Assembly: GCF_013141725.1 (NCBI RefSeq)
Contig: NZ_WHNZ01000086.1
Location: 1-64,000 of the forward strand
Direction of reading: 5' to 3'
Source of the DNA: Paenibacillus planticolens
GTDB lineage: Bacteria; Bacillota; Bacilli; Paenibacillales; NBRC-103111
DNA: 64,000 nt
Shown here piece by piece: positions 7,286 through 15,682 of this stretch. Below the pieces are notes generated by a model. It had not been told where the DNA came from. It worked only from the letters and a program-made list of their open reading frames with translations, and did not search any database. Each line of letters starts with the position of its first letter. Position 1 is the first letter of the stretch. A program made the position numbers and the translations under genes.

Positions 7286-8464
7286 TTAGCGCCGGGTGTT
7301 TCTTTTTAATTCGCGAAGAGAATAGAAGGTTCCTCTCCAGTAAATCCCGCCTTGCTTCCAAGTAAGCCAAACGGAACGAGCGATGGTATATACCAGCAGC
7401 GAAGCGCTGACAGGCAGCAGATAGGCTTCATCCCCTTTCATGCTCATGAGGCGGGACATCAGCTTGCGGTAGAGCCAGATTTGCATCATAACAGCAACCG
7501 CATAGACGGAACCGCGCCAATCCCAGAGGAGAAGGAGACCGAACCACGGGAATATAAACAAGCCAAGCTGTCCTATGCAAGCGAGCAGGGCGAAGGTGTA
7601 GCTGTAACGGAAGCCGGAAAAAAGATTTTTCTCCAGTCCGATTACGGCTTCTTTAAGTGAAGGGTACCATTCGACCTGGAGCAAATGTTTGGCGGAGAGC
7701 ACTCGCTGCCGGAAGCCGGATCTTTTGAGAAAAACGCCTAGCTGCAAGTCGTCGTCAGGTCTTAACGCGATCGCTCGATGCGTACCAATCGCTTCATAGG
7801 CATTCCGGCTCACCATATTGAAGGCTCCGATTCCGATGCCCGGCCCCCGGGAATTGTCAACGTTGGCACGCCAAGGCCGCACGAATAATGAAAATGAGAA
7901 CAGAAAGAAATGAACGAAACCTTTGAGCAAAGGGCTTCTTGCAATCATATTCGGAGTCAGAGTGAGATGGTGTACGTCATTTTCCTTCATATAAGCGACA
8001 GCATCGGTTATCGTGCCCGGGTCAAAAATGATATCCGCATCCGTAAACAGCAAATACTGTCCCCTGGCTTGCAGATAGCCTTGATATAGCGCATGATTTT
8101 TGCCAAGCCAACCTTCCGGAAGGCGGGTGATGTGAATGATTTGCAGCTTGATATGCATGTCTTTTTTGCCCTCGGACCATTTGCGCAGCTCCTCCAATTG
8201 GACACCGGTAGCATCCCGGGAACGGTCGTTCACGGCGATGATCTCGAGGCGCGGGTAATTTTGGGAAAGAAGATGCCGAACGGTTTCGCGGATGGTGCCT
8301 TCCTCTTCTTTGGCAGCAATAATGACAGATACAAGCGGAGGCTTGTCCGGATATTTGGAAGATTTAGGCAGGGTTCGCAGGGCACGCAGTCCTTTTTGCA
8401 CGTCAAAAGCGACATATAGCCAATAAAGGAGCGTTAGAATAGCGATGATACCGAGAGTGGACAC
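7286..8464 (-). CDS. membrane-associated family 2 glycosyltransferase
   Basis: 392 residues; GTG start at 8464 behind AAGGAGG. Residues 1-20 form a membrane helix. Residues 40-230 are a GT-A domain with VSVIIAAKEEEGTI (nucleotide site), the metal-binding TDADIIF, and a downstream acidic RPDDDLQLG (ED-like general base region). About three C-terminal membrane helices follow (FALLACIGQLGLFIFPW, VYAVAVMMQIWLYRKLM). This layout matches carotenoid/hopanoid-type GT2 enzymes that glycosylate a lipid acceptor. The acceptor cannot be assigned. Divergent from the YyaC-like gene. Confidence 0.8.
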   Translation of the reverse strand: MSTLGIIAILTLLYWLYVAFDVQKGLRALRTLPKSSKYPDKPPLVSVIIAAKEEEGTIRETVRHLLSQNYPRLEIIAVNDRSRDATGVQLEELRKWSEGKKDMHIKLQIIHITRLPEGWLGKNHALYQGYLQARGQYLLFTDADIIFDPGTITDAVAYMKENDVHHLTLTPNMIARSPLLKGFVHFFLFSFSLFVRPWRANVDNSRGPGIGIGAFNMVSRNAYEAIGTHRAIALRPDDDLQLGVFLKRSGFRQRVLSAKHLLQVEWYPSLKEAVIGLEKNLFSGFRYSYTFALLACIGQLGLFIFPWFGLLLLWDWRGSVYAVAVMMQIWLYRKLMSRLMSMKGDEAYLLPVSASLLVYTIARSVWLTWKQGGIYWRGTFYSLRELKRNTRR

Positions 8465-8564
8465 ACGATACCTCCTTGTGGAAGAATAGAAGTTGATCGC
8501 ATTATATCATTCATCCTTAGTAGGGGGAAATTTTGCAAAAAGCTTGTGGGGGAGGAAATGATAG

Positions 8565-9098
8565 ATGGAGGAGCCGCGCAGTACACCGGAGCAATTTTGG
8601 AAAAAAATGAATGGCGGGCAGTTGGCCCTGTTTCTTGAAGCCATTGGTAAAACGTCTGGGATGAAGCCGAATGCGCTCGCTTTCGTATGTATCGGGACAG
8701 ACCGGTCGACAGGCGATGCATTGGGTCCGCTAGTAGGAAGCAAACTTGCTGAATTTGGGTATCCTCATGTTATAGGGACGCTGGAAGCACCTTGCGATGC
8801 CAGTAATATTGCGGCGCGGCTGCAGGAAATTCCGCAGGGCAGTATCGTTATCGCGATAGATGCTTGCTTAGGACAAAAGCTGTCTGTAGGCATGTATCAA
8901 GTGTCGAATCAGCCTCTGGCTCCAGGGAAGTCGGTTGGAAAAGATTTGCCTCATGTCGGCGATTATACGATTGCCGCAATTGTCAACGTCGATGGACCCA
9001 GACAGTACAATGTCCTGCAAACAACATCGCTTTACAGGGTTATGAACATGGCGGATGAAGTGGCGAAAGCGATTTCGCATGCTTTTCCCCTCGAATAG
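8565..9098 (+). CDS. yyaC: YyaC-family sporulation protein
   Basis: 177 residues; ATG 8565 after GGGGGAGG. The core FVCIGTDRSTGDALGPLVG is the signature of the spore YyaC/germination-protease-like fold. IDACLG and GKDLPHVGDYTIAAIVNV follow in the expected places. In B. subtilis YyaC is a sporulation-associated protein of uncertain biochemical role; the fold is that of hydrogenase-maturation/GPR peptidases. No signal peptide. It is 35 bp upstream of the ABC exporter gene. Confidence 0.8.
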   Translation: MEEPRSTPEQFWKKMNGGQLALFLEAIGKTSGMKPNALAFVCIGTDRSTGDALGPLVGSKLAEFGYPHVIGTLEAPCDASNIAARLQEIPQGSIVIAIDACLGQKLSVGMYQVSNQPLAPGKSVGKDLPHVGDYTIAAIVNVDGPRQYNVLQTTSLYRVMNMADEVAKAISHAFPLE

Positions 9099-9133
9099 AC
9101 AGACAGCTTTTGCAGCAGAATGGAGTGGTGTAA

Positions 9134-10936
9134 ATGGGACCAGGCGGAATGGGACGTCTATCCGACAGGGATCGGCCTAAAGCGAAGCTGAAGGATGTTT
9201 CGGTCAAAAGAATTCTGACATTGTTCAGGGGTTACTGGGGACAATTGCTAGGCATTATCGGGCTGGCGCTGCTTGCGGCTGTGATCGGACTGATCCCGCC
9301 TTTGGTGATGAAGGAAATTATTGATAAAGCGATTCCGCAGGGAAGTATGAAGCTGCTCGCCGAGATGGCGATGCTCATGCTGCTGCTTCCGCTTTTGAGC
9401 GGTGTGCTTGGGGTATGGCAAAATCATCTCAATACGAAAGTAACCCAAGGAGTGATCAGGGATTTGGGTTTGTCGTTGTTTCAAAATTTGCAGCGGCAGT
9501 CGATGGCATTCTACACGGATGCCAGATCGGGCGAGATCGTTCAGCGGATTACCGGGGATGTGCAGGCGGTACAAGGGGTTGTCACTTCGCTTGTGGTCTC
9601 GTCCATTACCCAGCTGGTCATTGTCGCGACAACGATCGGCATTTTGTTTGCCCTTGATTGGAAGCTGGCCATTATCTCTGTGCTGATTCTTCCGCTATTT
9701 ATGATGCCGGTCAAAAAAGTTTCCAAGCTGCGCAAAGCGCTCCGCATCGAAACGCAAAAGGTGCGTTCGGATATTACTTCGCAGCTGAACGAAAGCTTTG
9801 GCATCTCAGGCGCTTTGCTGACTCGTATTTTTGGCAGGGAGCGGCATCAGGAGGCCGAGTTCAAGGCGATGAACCAGAAAGTGATGGATCTGGAGCTGCG
9901 GCTCAATCTAGTCGGACGTTGGTTCGGGATGGCGACGAGCACGCTCGGACCGTTAGGGACGGCCATCATTTATTTGTATGGCGGTTATTCGGTCATTTCG
10001 GGCACGATGTCGCTGGGGGCGATCGTCGCTTTCGCCGCTTATCTGGGGCGTCTGTATATGCCGGTAGGCACGCTGCTGAACCTGCAGGTCGAGGTGGGGA
10101 CTGCGCTGGGCGTGTTTCAGCGGATTTTTGAATATCAGGACATGGTGCCTGATGTGATGGATGCTCCCGGAGCGCGGCCGCTGCCCCAAGTCGCGGGACG
10201 TGTGGCTTATAAGCATGTTTCTTTTGCTTATAAGCCAGGGCAGTATGCGCTGCGGGACGTGACGTTCGAGGCGCAGCCTGGCGAAATGATCGCGCTCGTC
10301 GGGCCGAGCGGCGCCGGCAAATCGACGCTGATCGGGATGATTGCGCGGCTGTACGACCCGACGGAGGGGATCGTCGAGGTCGACGGCGTGAACGTCCGCG
10401 ACGCCCGGCTTGCCTCGCTGCGCTCGCAAATCGCGTACGTGACGCAGGAATCGTTTCTGTTCCACGCGACGATTGGCGACAACCTGCGCTTCGCGAGGGA
10501 GGACGCTACGCGTGAGGAGATGGAGGCCGCATGCCGTCAGGCCTACATCCATGATTTTATCGTGTCGCTGCCCGAAGGGTACGACACGATGGTCGGAGAG
10601 CGCGGGCACCGGCTCTCCGGCGGCGAGCGCCAGCGGATCGCGATTGCCCGCGCGATCCTGAAGCGCCCGCGCATCCTCATCCTCGATGAGGCGACCTCGC
10701 ACTTGGACTCGGAATCCGAGTCCTATGTGCAGGCGGCGCTCGAGGAGCTGATGCAAGGGCGCACGACGCTCGTGATCGCGCACCGGCTCTCCACGGTGCT
10801 TGCCGCCGATCACATTCTGGTGATCGAAGCGGGCAGCGTCGTGGAGCGGGGCACGCACCGCGAGCTTCTCGATCTTGACGGGCTGTACGCGCGGCTGTAC
10901 AGCACGCAGTTCGCCAAGGCGGATGACGAGGCGTAG
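9134..10936 (+). CDS. ABC exporter, fused permease-ATPase (lipid/multidrug type)
   Basis: 600 residues, a half-transporter that should act as a dimer. Six membrane helices lie within residues 30-320 (LLGIIGLALLAAVIGLIPP, SSITQLVIVATTIGILFAL). The ATPase domain (about 355-590) has Walker A GPSGAGKST (near 390), signature LSGGERQR (near 495), Walker B ILILDEATS and the H-loop IAHRLS. The arrangement is that of BmrA/MsbA exporters. The substrate is unknown. The 3' half is visibly richer in G and C than the 5' half. The gene closes with a strong terminator. Confidence 0.88.
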   Translation: MGPGGMGRLSDRDRPKAKLKDVSVKRILTLFRGYWGQLLGIIGLALLAAVIGLIPPLVMKEIIDKAIPQGSMKLLAEMAMLMLLLPLLSGVLGVWQNHLNTKVTQGVIRDLGLSLFQNLQRQSMAFYTDARSGEIVQRITGDVQAVQGVVTSLVVSSITQLVIVATTIGILFALDWKLAIISVLILPLFMMPVKKVSKLRKALRIETQKVRSDITSQLNESFGISGALLTRIFGRERHQEAEFKAMNQKVMDLELRLNLVGRWFGMATSTLGPLGTAIIYLYGGYSVISGTMSLGAIVAFAAYLGRLYMPVGTLLNLQVEVGTALGVFQRIFEYQDMVPDVMDAPGARPLPQVAGRVAYKHVSFAYKPGQYALRDVTFEAQPGEMIALVGPSGAGKSTLIGMIARLYDPTEGIVEVDGVNVRDARLASLRSQIAYVTQESFLFHATIGDNLRFAREDATREEMEAACRQAYIHDFIVSLPEGYDTMVGERGHRLSGGERQRIAIARAILKRPRILILDEATSHLDSESESYVQAALEELMQGRTTLVIAHRLSTVLAADHILVIEAGSVVERGTHRELLDLDGLYARLYSTQFAKADDEA

Positions 10937-10942
10937 GGGGTG

Positions 10943-10987
10943 GCCCTGGAAGGTCTGAGACGACCTTTCGGGGGCGCTTTTTTTTGT
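10943..10987 (+). terminator. terminator after ABC exporter
   Basis: GCCC..GAAGGTC/GACCTTTC..GGGC stem followed by eight T. Confidence 0.9.
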
Positions 10988-10996
10988 GCCGTTATT

Positions 10997-11410
10997 GCAG
11001 CTGCAGGAATGTGCGTGCTGGGCAGGGGTAGCTATATTGCAGTTATAGGAGTGCGTGTGCTAGGTGGATAGTGTCTTTATGGCAGCTATAGGAGTGCGTG
11101 TGCTAGGTGGATGGCGTCATTATTGCAGCTATAGGAGTGTGTGCGTTAGGTAGATGGCGTCATTATTGCAGCTATAGGAGTGTGTGTGCTAGGTGGATGG
11201 CGTCATTATTGCAGCTAGAGGAGTGCGTGTACAAGGTAGATGGCGTTTTTATGCAGTTAAAGGAGTGCGTGTGCTAGGTGGATGGCGTCATTATTGCAGT
11301 TAAAGGAGTGCGTGTGCTAGGTAGATGGCGTCTTTATTGCAGCTAGAGGAGTGCGTGTACAAGGTAGATGGCGTCTTTATTGCAGCTAATGAATGCGTGT
11401 GCTAGGTAGA
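10997..11410 (+). repeat. 43-bp tandem repeat, about ten copies
   Basis: Units begin GCAGCTATAGGAGTG and end near GGCGTCATTATT. Starts are at 10997, 11039, 11082, 11125, 11168, 11211, 11253, 11296, 11339 and 11382, so periods are 42 or 43 bp. Copies differ by a few substitutions. There are no unique spacers, so it is not a CRISPR. 43 is not a multiple of three and no open frame is conserved. Confidence 0.9.
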
Positions 11411-11883
11411 GGGAACTGTGGTCCGCTATTTTTGGCGAAAACCAGGTATATGGCTGGTGGTGGGGAACTACGGTCCTCTATTTTGTTGTTTTCGGCGCAA
11501 ATGAGGGCAACCTGTGGCAAATAAGACCCTGTAGTTCCGCTCAAAGTGGGAAATAGGCCGATTCCGTAGAAATAGAGCCCTGTAGTTCCCCAAACGCCCC
11601 AGGGTTTTTGAGAATGCCAGGCGGGCGTTAACTTTTCGCGTCATAATGCGGTTACAGGAATACTCATGCTAGGTAGAGGGAACTGTGGTCCGCTATTTTT
11701 GGCGAAAACCAGGTATATGGATGGTGGTGGGGAACTACGGTCCTCTATTTTGTTGTTTTCGGCGCAAATGAGGGCAACCTGTGGCAAATAAGGCCCTGTA
11801 GTTCCCCCAATCACCCCAAGGGGTGTGAGAATGCCATGCGGGCGTTAACTTTTTGCGTCATAATGCGGTTACATGAATACTCG
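11401..11883 (+). repeat. two direct copies of a ~267-bp module carrying GGGAACT-type repeats (locus 2)
   Basis: Copy A is 11401-11667 and copy B 11668-11883. Each begins GCTAGGTAGAGGGAACTGTGG and runs on nearly identically for about 130 bp. Copy B lacks about 50 bp containing one inverted motif. Each copy ends with a diverged 43-bp unit (TGCGGTTACAGGAATAC...). Four GGGAACT-type motifs are in copy A and three in copy B. Non-coding; together with the 43-bp array it fills the gap after the exporter. Confidence 0.8.
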
Positions 11884-11902
11884 TGCTAGGTAGGAGACGT
11901 CT

Positions 11903-12034
11903 TTGCTTCATCTGCTGGTACACGCTGTGGGGCAAACCTCCTTAACAGAAAGCTGGCATGAGATCGCCATTGTAAACCATGGAGGATTCGCCGAAAAAAT
12001 CGCCAAATATATAGTATTCCCAAACGACGGATAA
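11903..12034 (+). CDS. possible 43-codon small protein or gene remnant
   Basis: A TTG codon at 11903 lies eight bases after GGAG and opens a 43-codon frame ending ...FAEKIAKYIVFPNDG with TAA at 12032. The stop is 20 bp before the next gene, a normal intra-operon distance. Composition (ESWHEIAIVNHGGFAEK) looks protein-like. It may equally be the surviving C-terminus of a gene whose 5' part was replaced by the repeat field. Too short for confidence. Confidence 0.3.
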   Translation: MLHLLVHAVGQTSLTESWHEIAIVNHGGFAEKIAKYIVFPNDG

Positions 12035-12054
12035 AAGGACAAGGAGCCAAACCG

Positions 12055-13035
12055 ATGGTAGAGAACAACCGTGTGCTGGAGGAAATCGTAAGCGATATCC
12101 ATGCCAAGTTTGGCATGAAGGTAATAAATGTTCATCAGCTTAATAAGGGCTGGCTGAATGTGAAATGGCGGCTAACGACAGGCGGCGGCTCTGTTTTTGT
12201 TAAGTTTTATCATCCGGATCGATATAAGCTCCATGTCACGGAAAAAAGAGCAAAGATAGAGCAGACCCTGTATCTGCAGCAGCGATTGTTTAAGTCCGGC
12301 CTGTCCTGCCCGGAGGTGTACGCCCTGGAGGGGCGGTTTATTCAGGAGTCGCAGGGAGGCCACCGGTATGCGATTATGGATTGGGTGGAGGGAAGCGTTC
12401 CTGATCCCGGCAGCATCAGCAATTCCCACATGTACGAGCTAGGCCGAACTACAGGCCGAATGCATCAGCTGCTTCGGGATGTTCCTCTGGCCCGGCACGC
12501 TTGGCAACCGGATCAGAAGGCATGCCTGAAGGAACTGCAAGCTAACTTCGAACAAGCGGCGACTGTTAGAAATATGCCCCTCACAGGCCTGTTGGAAAAG
12601 GCGATCAAAAATGTTCAATCGCTAGATTTTGATGTGTTTGCAGAGAGTCCACGTGGCTGGATTCACTGGGATCTGTGGGCGGATAATCTGCTGTTGCGTG
12701 AAAATGGGGCAGCAGCGATCGTCGATTTCGACCGAATGGATGTCGCCTATCCGGAAATCGATATCGCTCGTGCTGTTTTGTCCGGTGCATGGGAGAAGGA
12801 GCGACTTCGGCCGGATGCCGCCGATTGTTTCTTAAACGGATATCGGGAGCATGCCGCCGCACCAAAAGGAACTCTTCTGCGGGCCGTTCACATGCTGTAT
12901 CTGATTGAATCCATTTGGTGGCTGCGCACAGAGATCTATGAAGAAACCGGAGTCCCCGCGCGGTTTTTGCAGGAGTTGGCGTGGCTTACCGAGCAGTGGG
13001 ATGGACTTCCGGAAATCTTTTCTCACATTTCGTAA
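12055..13035 (+). CDS. aminoglycoside-phosphotransferase-fold (APH/CotS-like) kinase
   Basis: 326 residues; ATG 12055 behind AAGGAGCC. Protein-kinase-like fold. The N-lobe has SVFVKFYHPDRY (catalytic Lys in VKF), the Brenner catalytic loop is GWIHWDLWADNLLL (Asp and Asn present), and the metal-binding Asp is in IVDFDRMD. Such proteins phosphorylate small molecules. In spore formers many relatives are coat-associated CotS-type proteins. The substrate cannot be assigned. No resistance role is implied. Confidence 0.75.
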   Translation: MVENNRVLEEIVSDIHAKFGMKVINVHQLNKGWLNVKWRLTTGGGSVFVKFYHPDRYKLHVTEKRAKIEQTLYLQQRLFKSGLSCPEVYALEGRFIQESQGGHRYAIMDWVEGSVPDPGSISNSHMYELGRTTGRMHQLLRDVPLARHAWQPDQKACLKELQANFEQAATVRNMPLTGLLEKAIKNVQSLDFDVFAESPRGWIHWDLWADNLLLRENGAAAIVDFDRMDVAYPEIDIARAVLSGAWEKERLRPDAADCFLNGYREHAAAPKGTLLRAVHMLYLIESIWWLRTEIYEETGVPARFLQELAWLTEQWDGLPEIFSHIS

Positions 13036-13093
13036 TTTCACCTGATTTGGACATGATAAGTGGAAATAGGAATGTCGACGAGAGGGTAGGATA

Positions 13094-13543
13094 TTGAAAA
13101 TTTGGCTGAACATCTGGATTGTCATCGTCATGTTGACCGCCGGTTATCATCCGGTTTATGCCGCTGACGGGGCTGAGGCGTTTGATATTGGGAAGGGTGA
13201 AGTCATAAAGACGATTACCCATTCGGCAAGTTTGCAAAGTGAAGTCGGGAAGTGGCTGGCTTCCATTACCGGTCCTGTAGGTTCCTTAAACATCGAGCCT
13301 GCCAGCGGGATAGCTATTAAGGTTGAGCTTGCTCCTCCTTTGAAAGTCAGCAATCCATGGGTAACAGGAACCGTTACGCAAGTGGTTTTATTTGTTGGGC
13401 AGTCGGCAGCGTATACCCCAAAGCTTTTAATTTTTACGCAGGCAAATGAGGTAGTCGCCGTAACTTTCAAGCATGATGTTAAACGGTTTTTAAAATCGAA
13501 TGGGTTATACAGCCATGAACTAAACTTGGTTATGCCAAATTAG
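13094..13543 (+). CDS. hypothetical secreted protein
   Basis: 149 residues from TTG 13094 behind GAGGGTAGG. Residues 1-23 are a signal peptide (IWIVIVMLTAGYHPVYA, cleavage after YAA). The mature part contains SLQSEVGKWLASITGPVG and two beta-rich stretches (VTGTVTQVVLFVG, KLLIFTQANEVVAVTF). No lipobox cysteine. Family not recognised; it has the look of small sporulation-related secreted proteins of Bacilli, but that is an impression. Confidence 0.6.
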   Translation: MKIWLNIWIVIVMLTAGYHPVYAADGAEAFDIGKGEVIKTITHSASLQSEVGKWLASITGPVGSLNIEPASGIAIKVELAPPLKVSNPWVTGTVTQVVLFVGQSAAYTPKLLIFTQANEVVAVTFKHDVKRFLKSNGLYSHELNLVMPN

Positions 13544-13581
13544 CGGACCGGTCCCGCAGGCGTAAGTCATTGTAGCGGAGT

Positions 13582-13607
13582 AGCTGCCGAAGTTCGGTGG
13601 CTTTTTT
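13582..13607 (+). terminator. terminator after the secreted protein gene
   Basis: AGCTGCCGAA/TTCGGTGGCT stem with two imperfect pairs and a run of six T. Confidence 0.65.
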
Positions 13608-13608
13608 A

Positions 13609-13652
13609 GTAGATAAGAAAGTATAAGTTATATACTTTTGCTTCTCATCTAC
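13609..13652 (+). repeat. nested inverted repeat
   Basis: Outer arms GTAGAT-A-AGAA and TTCT-C-ATCTAC enclose an inner AAGTATA/TATACTT palindrome. It is followed by a second small hairpin (CGTCCTGAAAGGACG, 13668-13682). It sits between a terminator and the LysR gene and resembles a dispersed intergenic hairpin element; there is no T-run. Confidence 0.55.
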
Positions 13653-13757
13653 CTTGACAAACGCGCTCGTCCTGAAAGGACGACGAAGTCGTTTATCCTT
13701 GCGTTCGGGGTGTGGTACTATAGAGTTAATATTCTTTTATAAAAAAGGTGATTCGCG

Positions 13758-14645
13758 TTGGAATTAACGTATTTAAAAACGTTTCGTGAAGTAGCTAAAT
13801 GGGGAAGTTACACGCGCGCCGCGGAAGTGCTTGGCTATGCCCAGTCGAGTATTACGACCCAGATTCAAAAGTTGGAGGAATCCTACGGGGCCGTTCTCGT
13901 AGAGCGTTACGGAAGAAGTATGAAGCTGACTCTGGCAGGAGAAGCGCTATTACAATATGCAAACGACATCCATAGGCTTCATGAGGAGTCCAAGGAGGTC
14001 ATTTCCCGGCAGTCCAGAGGCATACTTTCGATTGGCACGATTGAAACTTTAGCCGCCTTCTTTCTCCCGCCACGACTTCAGACGTACCGGCAGCATTTTC
14101 CGGACATCAATGTCATGATCCAACCGGGCAATGAGCCCTTCATTATTGAAGCTGTAAAAGAAGGGGCGTTGGATGTAGGCTTCATTTTAGATCCTCCATT
14201 TGCAGATCCGGAGCTTCATTGCAGCATATTGAGAGAGGAAGAGCTGGTCATTATCGCTAGCCCTGCCCACAGATTTGCTGCTGCGCACGAAGTGCAGATT
14301 GGGGATTTGGAGAAAGAATCGTTCATCTTAACGGAAGAAGGCTGCACGTACCGCGCCATGCTGCTCAGGACGCTCAAAAGCAATCAAATTCCTTATTCCT
14401 TGTCGTACGAGTTTGGGAATTTAGAAGCGATCAAACAGTGCGTCATGTACGGACTTGGCATTGCCCTATTGCCGCGCATTGTGGTGGCTGAAGATATAGA
14501 GAAGGGGCGGGTCATCGCCGTTCCACTTGTTCATCCGGATTTTAAGTTCTACACGCAGCTCGTTTATTCGAAGAAAAAGTGGCAGTCCAAAGCGTTCCTC
14601 GGCTTTCTAGACGTTCTCGGCGCATCCAATTATCAAAATGAATGA
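13758..14645 (+). CDS. LysR-family transcriptional regulator
   Basis: 295 residues, TTG start behind AAAGGTG. The N-terminal winged HTH has the LysR pattern: LELTYLKTFREVAKWGSYTRAAEVLGYAQSS in outline, followed by VERYGRSMKLTLAGEALL. Residues about 90-290 form the periplasmic-binding-like effector domain (LSIGTIETLAAFFLPPRL, CVMYGLGIALLPRIV). It is about 100 bp upstream of a rhodanese gene in the same orientation, which is a candidate target. The effector is unknown. Confidence 0.9.
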   Translation: MELTYLKTFREVAKWGSYTRAAEVLGYAQSSITTQIQKLEESYGAVLVERYGRSMKLTLAGEALLQYANDIHRLHEESKEVISRQSRGILSIGTIETLAAFFLPPRLQTYRQHFPDINVMIQPGNEPFIIEAVKEGALDVGFILDPPFADPELHCSILREEELVIIASPAHRFAAAHEVQIGDLEKESFILTEEGCTYRAMLLRTLKSNQIPYSLSYEFGNLEAIKQCVMYGLGIALLPRIVVAEDIEKGRVIAVPLVHPDFKFYTQLVYSKKKWQSKAFLGFLDVLGASNYQNE

Positions 14646-14749
14646 AGTATGGTATCGAATTCTATCGATAACTCCATGGTTTGAGACTGTGTTATAGTCA
14701 TTTCAAGTCATTCAGAACTTGAGAATAACATGCAAATGGAGGTCGTATT

Positions 14750-15187
14750 ATGAATAATCAATCTGTATACTCGCTGGTGCTGGAAACGCCTGCTGCTTCG
14801 CCGGAAGCTGTGCATCGCCATTTTATGAACAAATTATCGGTAGAAACGGATGTAGCGGATGTGCGTTATGACATGCAGCATGGGGTGGACGATTTCCTGC
14901 TGATCGATGTGAGGAGCAGTAAGGCGTATGCCGAGTGCCACATCCCGGGAGCGATCAATTTGCCTTCTAACCAAATCAACGAGGTTACGACGGCTGCTTT
15001 TTCCAAAGAGCAAGTGATTGTCGTTTATTGTTGGGGACCGGCATGCAATGGCGGCACGAAGGGCGCTGCCCGTCTTTCCGGGCTTGGTTTTAAAGTGAAA
15101 GAAATGATAGGCGGGATCGAGTATTGGCGCAAGGAAGGGAACGAGGTAGAAGGCACGTTGGGGCAAGCGGCTCCATTAGTCGGATAA
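14750..15187 (+). CDS. single-domain rhodanese-like sulfurtransferase
   Basis: 145 residues; ATG 14750 behind TGGAGG. The rhodanese fold is shown by FLLIDVRSSKAYAECHIPGAINLP (residues about 45-68). The active-site loop is VVYCWGPACNGGTKGA, where the first Cys is the expected persulfide carrier. GFKVKEMIGGIEYWRKEG is the usual C-terminal end. Cytoplasmic. It follows a LysR regulator and closes with a terminator. The sulfur acceptor is unknown. Confidence 0.88.
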   Translation: MNNQSVYSLVLETPAASPEAVHRHFMNKLSVETDVADVRYDMQHGVDDFLLIDVRSSKAYAECHIPGAINLPSNQINEVTTAAFSKEQVIVVYCWGPACNGGTKGAARLSGLGFKVKEMIGGIEYWRKEGNEVEGTLGQAAPLVG

Positions 15188-15206
15188 TCGCATACGGGTG
15201 AAATGA

Positions 15207-15233
15207 GGACTGCCGAGAGGCGGTCTTTTTTTT
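15207..15233 (+). terminator. terminator after rhodanese gene
   Basis: Stem GACTGCC/GGCGGTC with a GAGA tetraloop and eight T. Confidence 0.9.
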
Positions 15234-15289
15234 GCGGCGCCGCGTCTGAAATTAATACACAGTCGTTCCACGTACACAACCTCGTTGGC

Positions 15290-15500
15290 GATTAGGGAAA
15301 CTACAGGTCGCTATTTTGCCAGAAACGGCCAGTTGAGCGCAGGAGAGGGAACTAGGGTCCGCTATTTCGCCACCTGTGGGCACATATTTGGACGGTTGAG
15401 GTGAATAAGACCCTGTAGGTTCCCAATAAACCCCTGAATTCCAGCTTTACCTCGAAATAAGAGAACGAGGTTCCCTTATTCCAATCAGCACCTCAATGCG
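15290..15500 (+). repeat. GGGAACT-type intergenic repeats (locus 3)
   Basis: Direct copies lie near 15297 and 15348 (each followed by a TCGCTATTT or TCCGCTATTT element). Inverted copies lie near 15403-15422 and 15459-15476. Same family as at 3930 and 11401. No coding sequence is seen between the rhodanese terminator and the AraC-type gene apart from this array and the Fur-box promoter. Confidence 0.7.
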
Positions 15501-15606
15501 CTCTTCCGAGCACAGTCGTACCTTGCATTCTGGCTAAGTTGCAGGAGCGGGATGAGCGTATCTTTTTATGCTGATTACACAGGAAAAAGTTTAACAGATA
15601 AAACAA

Positions 15607-15635
15607 TTGATATTGATTCTCACTATCAATATAAT
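15607..15635 (+). promoter_or_regulatory. promoter with overlapping Fur box (AraC-type regulator gene)
   Basis: TTGATA (15607-15612), a 17-bp spacer and TATAAT (15630-15635). The 19-mer GATATTGATTCTCACTATC (15609-15627) matches the Fur consensus GATAATGATAATCATTATC at 15 positions and covers the core promoter. Iron-replete repression of the regulator is inferred. Confidence 0.8.
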
Positions 15636-15682
15636 GATTTCAATAGGCGAACATCCAACAAATACCAGGAGGTGAACGGAAA

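Noticed and set aside
9953..10858. A 301-codon antisense frame in the ABC exporter gene
   Set aside because: It lies opposite a gene with intact Walker and signature motifs; its His/Arg/Asp-rich product reflects G/C-rich codons of the sense strand.
10997..11410. CRISPR array
   Set aside because: Repeats are contiguous 43-bp units without unique spacers, and no cas genes are in the window.
12055..13035. Aminoglycoside resistance gene
   Set aside because: Only the general APH/CotS kinase fold is visible; no feature ties it to an antibiotic substrate, and such kinases are common in spore formers.
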